A DNA stretch of 64,000 nt from Nitrincola sp. A-D6 (GTDB taxonomy: Bacteria; Pseudomonadota; Gammaproteobacteria; Pseudomonadales; Balneatricaceae), in the NCBI RefSeq assembly GCF_000764495.1, contig NZ_JRLB01000110.1:1-64000 (forward strand). The letters run 5' to 3'. The translations under genes and the position numbers were made by a program. Shown in pieces: positions 61,286-64,000 of the stretch; positions within the stretch are counted from its first letter, which is position 1; each line of letters opens with the position of its first letter. The notes beneath the pieces were generated by a model. The model ran no database searches. It saw only the letters and a program-made list of their open reading frames with translations, and was not told the origin of the DNA.

Positions 61286-61960
61286 TCAATCAGGTTTCAG
61301 GGTGACTACACCCTGAGGCGTTCCCATCAGAATGACATCCGCGCCACGATTGGCAAACAGGCCATTGGTCACTACACCAACGATGTTATTCAGATGACGC
61401 TCAAAGGCTTTTGGATCAAGGATATCCACATCATGCAGATCGATAATAATATTGCCATTATCGGTCACAACACCGTCACGGTAGACCGGCTGCCCCTCCA
61501 GTCCGGCGAGTTGCCGACCGACATAAGAGCGTGCCATAGGGATGACTTCCACCGGTAGCGGAAAACTGCCGAGCACATCCACCTGTTTGCTTTCATCCAC
61601 GATACAGATAAAAGTTTTAGCTACCGCCGCCACGATTTTTTCACGCGTCAGCGCCGCACCGCCGCCTTTGATCAGATTAAAATACGGGTCAAATTCATCA
61701 GCGCCATCGATATAGAATTCCAGCTGAGAAACGCTATTGAGATCAAAGACTTCAATATCATGCTGGCGCAAGCGTGCCGCTGTGGCTTCCGAGCTGGCCA
61801 CTGCACCGGCAAACTCATCACGGCAGCGTGCCAAGGCATCGATAAAAAAGTTGGCGGTTGATCCAGTGCCAACACCAATAACAGTCTCTTTTTCCAGTCG
61901 GGGCCGGATCATATCGACAGCGGCGATGGCAACGGCCCGCTTCATTTCATCCTGATTCAT
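61286..61960 (-). CDS. rpiA: Ribose-5-phosphate isomerase A
   Basis: Interconverts ribose-5-phosphate and ribulose-5-phosphate in the pentose phosphate pathway. The start ATG 61960 ([11 protein letters not shown]) has an AGGTG site and gives 224 aa; upstream frame positions add an unconserved leader. Phosphate loop [15 protein letters not shown], catalytic-region [10 protein letters not shown] and [16 protein letters not shown] are present. It ends 3 bp from convergent ybbP and is divergent from ilvA; in E. coli rpiA is also near serA and not far from pepP. Confidence 0.97.
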   Translation of the reverse strand: MNQDEMKRAVAIAAVDMIRPRLEKETVIGVGTGSTANFFIDALARCRDEFAGAVASSEATAARLRQHDIEVFDLNSVSQLEFYIDGADEFDPYFNLIKGGGAALTREKIVAAVAKTFICIVDESKQVDVLGSFPLPVEVIPMARSYVGRQLAGLEGQPVYRDGVVTDNGNIIIDLHDVDILDPKAFERHLNNIVGVVTNGLFANRGADVILMGTPQGVVTLKPD

Positions 61961-62096
61961 TATTTTCACCTGCGTTAACATGATTAGATTATGCAATTAT
62001 ACGCCTCACAGCCTTTAGCTTATAGACGTTAGCACACATAGCCGATACCATCAGTATCCGTTAAATTTTCAGACTATCTTGGCTTACTCTTCCGCT

Positions 62097-63614
62097 ATGG
62101 CACACAGATATATCAAAAAAATTCTTGAAGCGCGTGTTTACGATGTAGCCATCGAAACCCCGCTGGATGAAGCACCCTCACTTTCGGTCCGCCTCGGCAA
62201 CCGCGTTTTGCTTAAACGCGAAGACCTGCAGCCAGTTTTTTCGTTCAAACTCAGAGGTGCCTACAACCGCATGGCACAACTCAGTGACGCCGAAAAAGCC
62301 GCTGGTGTGATTACCGCCTCAGCTGGCAATCATGCCCAGGGACTGGCCATGTCGGCCAAGGCGATGGGGGTTAGAGCCGTTATTGTGATGCCAAAAACAA
62401 CGCCGGATATTAAAGTCAGCAGCGTTAAAGCGCGCGGTGGGCAAGTTGTGTTGCATGGTGACACCTTTGACGAAGCGCAGGCACAAGCACGCAAACTGAT
62501 GGTAGAGAAAGGGATGACCTACATCCCGCCGTTTGATGACCCCGACATTATTGCCGGTCAAGGCACCATTGCCATGGAGATATTACGCCAACACAGTGCG
62601 CCGATTGACGCTATTTTTGTGCCGGTGGGCGGTGGAGGCCTGATTGCGGGTATTTCAGTCTATGCAAAATATCTGCGTCCGGAAACCCGCATTATTGGTG
62701 TTGAACCGGAAGATGCTGCCTGTCTGAAAGCCGCACTGGATGCCGGTGAACGAGTTACCTTACCACAGGTAGGTTTATTTGCTGATGGCGTTGCCGTGGC
62801 GCGTATCGGTGAACACACCTTTGAACTGGCCAAGCAGTTCGTCGATGAAGTGATTACCGTTACAACTGATGAAATCTGTGCCGCGGTAAAAGATATTTTT
62901 GATGATACCCGCTCGGTCTGCGAGCCAGCCGGCGCCCTCGGTGTCGCGGGCCTGAAAAAGTATGTAGAACAAACCAATGCCAAGAAGCAGACACTGGTAG
63001 CCATAGATTCCGGTGCTAATGTTAACTTTGATCGCTTGCGTCACATTGCCGAACGTTCTGAACTGGGTGAAAAACGTGAAGCGATCATTGCTGCGCGGAT
63101 ACCCGAACATCCCGGTAGTTTTAAGAAGTTTTGCACAGCACTAGGCAAACGCAATATTACTGAATTCAACTACCGTTACGGCGATGATAAGGAAGCCATC
63201 GTGTTTGCTGGCATTCAAATCAAACCCGGCAACGATGGCCGCAAAGACCTGCTGGAAACACTGATCAAACATGAAGTGGATGTGGTGGATCTTACCGATA
63301 ATGAAATGGCCAAAATTCATATTCGCTATATGGTCGGTGGTCACGCCCCTGCCAGTGTGGACAATGAAGTTATCTATCGTTTTGAGTTTCCGGAACGCCC
63401 TGGTGCTTTGATGCTGTTTCTAAGCAAGCTGGGTGGCCGCTGGAACATTTCCATGTTTCACTACCGCAACCATGGCGCCGCTTATGGCCGTGTACTGCTA
63501 GGTATGCAGGTTCCGGAAAATGAGCGTGATCAGGTGCCTGTTTTCCTCGATGATATTGGCTACAGCTACTGGGAAGAAACTGACAACGAGGCTTATCGGC
63601 TATTTTTGGGTTAG
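62097..63614 (+). CDS. ilvA: Threonine ammonia-lyase, biosynthetic
   Basis: A PLP enzyme that deaminates threonine to 2-oxobutanoate, the first step of isoleucine synthesis. The start is ATG 62097 (MAHRYIKKILEARVYDVA), as in Pseudomonas IlvA; a TTG 18 bases upstream is unlikely. The PLP lysine is in FSFKLRGAYNRM and the phosphate-binding glycines are VPVGGGGLIAGIS. The C-terminal part has two ACT-like regulatory domains (about residues 325-505, with ERPGALMLFLSKLGG), so feedback control by isoleucine is expected. It is 505 aa. A bidirectional terminator follows. Confidence 0.96.
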   Translation: MAHRYIKKILEARVYDVAIETPLDEAPSLSVRLGNRVLLKREDLQPVFSFKLRGAYNRMAQLSDAEKAAGVITASAGNHAQGLAMSAKAMGVRAVIVMPKTTPDIKVSSVKARGGQVVLHGDTFDEAQAQARKLMVEKGMTYIPPFDDPDIIAGQGTIAMEILRQHSAPIDAIFVPVGGGGLIAGISVYAKYLRPETRIIGVEPEDAACLKAALDAGERVTLPQVGLFADGVAVARIGEHTFELAKQFVDEVITVTTDEICAAVKDIFDDTRSVCEPAGALGVAGLKKYVEQTNAKKQTLVAIDSGANVNFDRLRHIAERSELGEKREAIIAARIPEHPGSFKKFCTALGKRNITEFNYRYGDDKEAIVFAGIQIKPGNDGRKDLLETLIKHEVDVVDLTDNEMAKIHIRYMVGGHAPASVDNEVIYRFEFPERPGALMLFLSKLGGRWNISMFHYRNHGAAYGRVLLGMQVPENERDQVPVFLDDIGYSYWEETDNEAYRLFLG

Positions 63615-63653
63615 TACACGGGGCATAACAGCTTTCAGCCTGTATATTCCGAC

Positions 63654-63684
63654 AAAAAAGGCGCTTCAAAGAAGCGCCTTTTTT
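63654..63684. terminator. Bidirectional terminator between ilvA and the TRAP gene
   Basis: AAAAAAGGCGCTTC and its exact complement flank a 3-nt loop (14-bp stem), with a T-run on both strands. It can end both convergent genes. Confidence 0.9.
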
Positions 63685-63723
63685 ATGTATAGACCGGTTA
63701 AAGTCAGCCGATCAGAGAAGCTA

Positions 63724-64000
63724 TCAGGCAGCGGCCTTTTTACGCATGGCTAACTGCCACACCAGTACCAGCGCACTCAGACCCAGACCAACCACATCTG
63801 TCATCAAACCACCAGCAATCATGGCCAGTGCCGCGACCAGTAACAGACAACGCTGTACCAGATTAACCCGCCCATTCAGGAACCATCCCTGAATCGCGGC
63901 AGCCAGAAGGTAGATACCAACACCAGCCGTGACAAAGACCCCAAGTATTTCGCCCCAGGTTCCATCCATCAACAGTGCGGGACTGTAGAAGAACATGAAC
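63724..64000 (-). CDS. TRAP transporter fused permease (C-terminal end; cut by window edge)
   Basis: The last about 92 residues of a gene whose start lies beyond the window. The sequence PALLMDGTWGEILGVFVTAGVGIYLLAAAIQGWFLN followed by a hydrophobic pair of helices matches the C-terminal tail of TRAP transporter permeases with fused DctQ/DctM parts (DUF3394 region). These bring in carboxylates with Na+ and a periplasmic binding protein; the substrate here is not visible. The internal Met at 63996 is not a start codon. The gene is convergent with ilvA. Confidence 0.75.
   Translation of the reverse strand, partial: FMFFYSPALLMDGTWGEILGVFVTAGVGIYLLAAAIQGWFLNGRVNLVQRCLLLVAALAMIAGGLMTDVVGLGLSALVLVWQLAMRKKAAA

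Overview
The window is an ordinary gammaproteobacterial chromosome segment. The str/rpoBC/tufB arrangement, the rppH-ptsP-lgt-thyA order, 6S RNA between zapA and the 5-FCL gene, trxA-rho-ubiD-fre and pckA-hslO-hslR all match gammaproteobacterial synteny. An EF-Tu of about 397 aa, argH/hemCDXY and ppx next to trxA, AEC and TRAP-type transporters and a Cache-type chemoreceptor suggest a marine Oceanospirillales/Pseudomonadales-like bacterium; the genus cannot be read from the sequence. I see no prophage, insertion sequence, CRISPR array, toxin-antitoxin pair or defence island, and no convincing undescribed multi-gene system.

Layout. From 1 to about 25 kb everything lies on the minus strand. In transcription order it runs rppH, ptsP (PTS-Ntr), a TauE-like permease, lgt, thyA, folA, birA, coaX, a small membrane protein, four tRNAs (Thr-TGT, Tyr, Gly, Thr-GGT), tuf, tRNA-Trp, secE, nusG, rplK, rplA, rplJ, rplL, rpoB, rpoC, then rpsL, rpsG, fusA and a second tuf cut by the window edge. 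Between 25 and 35 kb lie a HAD phosphatase, rlmI, gcvH/gcvT, the ubiquinone hydroxylases ubiI/ubiH, pepP, ygfB, zapB-like/zapA, 6S RNA and the 5-formyl-THF cyclo-ligase gene. From 35 to 49 kb come an AEC transporter, a chemoreceptor, argH divergent from hemC-hemD-hemX-hemY, then fre, ubiD, rho, trxA and ppx. From 50 to 64 kb come pckA, hslO, a PAP2 phosphatase, hslR, a yrfG-type HAD, cysQ, sodB, a divergent TrmB-like methyltransferase, an outer-membrane lipoprotein candidate, tesA divergent from a YbbA/YbbP-type ABC system, rpiA, ilvA and the end of a TRAP permease.

Functionally it is core metabolism: transcription and translation, folate/dTMP, biotin and CoA, haem, ubiquinone, one-carbon/glycine, gluconeogenesis, redox and stress. 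Regulatory RNA is well represented: an L10 leader, an rplL-rpoB attenuator, 6S RNA, a rho leader, strong tRNA promoters and several intrinsic terminators.

The most striking feature is technical. Fourteen genes, including the essential rpoB, birA, hemC and one tuf copy, are each broken by the loss of one base (two in ybbP), and tRNA-Trp lacks one acceptor base. Every event is a loss and most fall in short homopolymers. Restoring one base gives full-length proteins of normal family length. This looks like systematic sequencing or assembly under-calling, not decay. I annotate these genes as whole genes and state the break in each.
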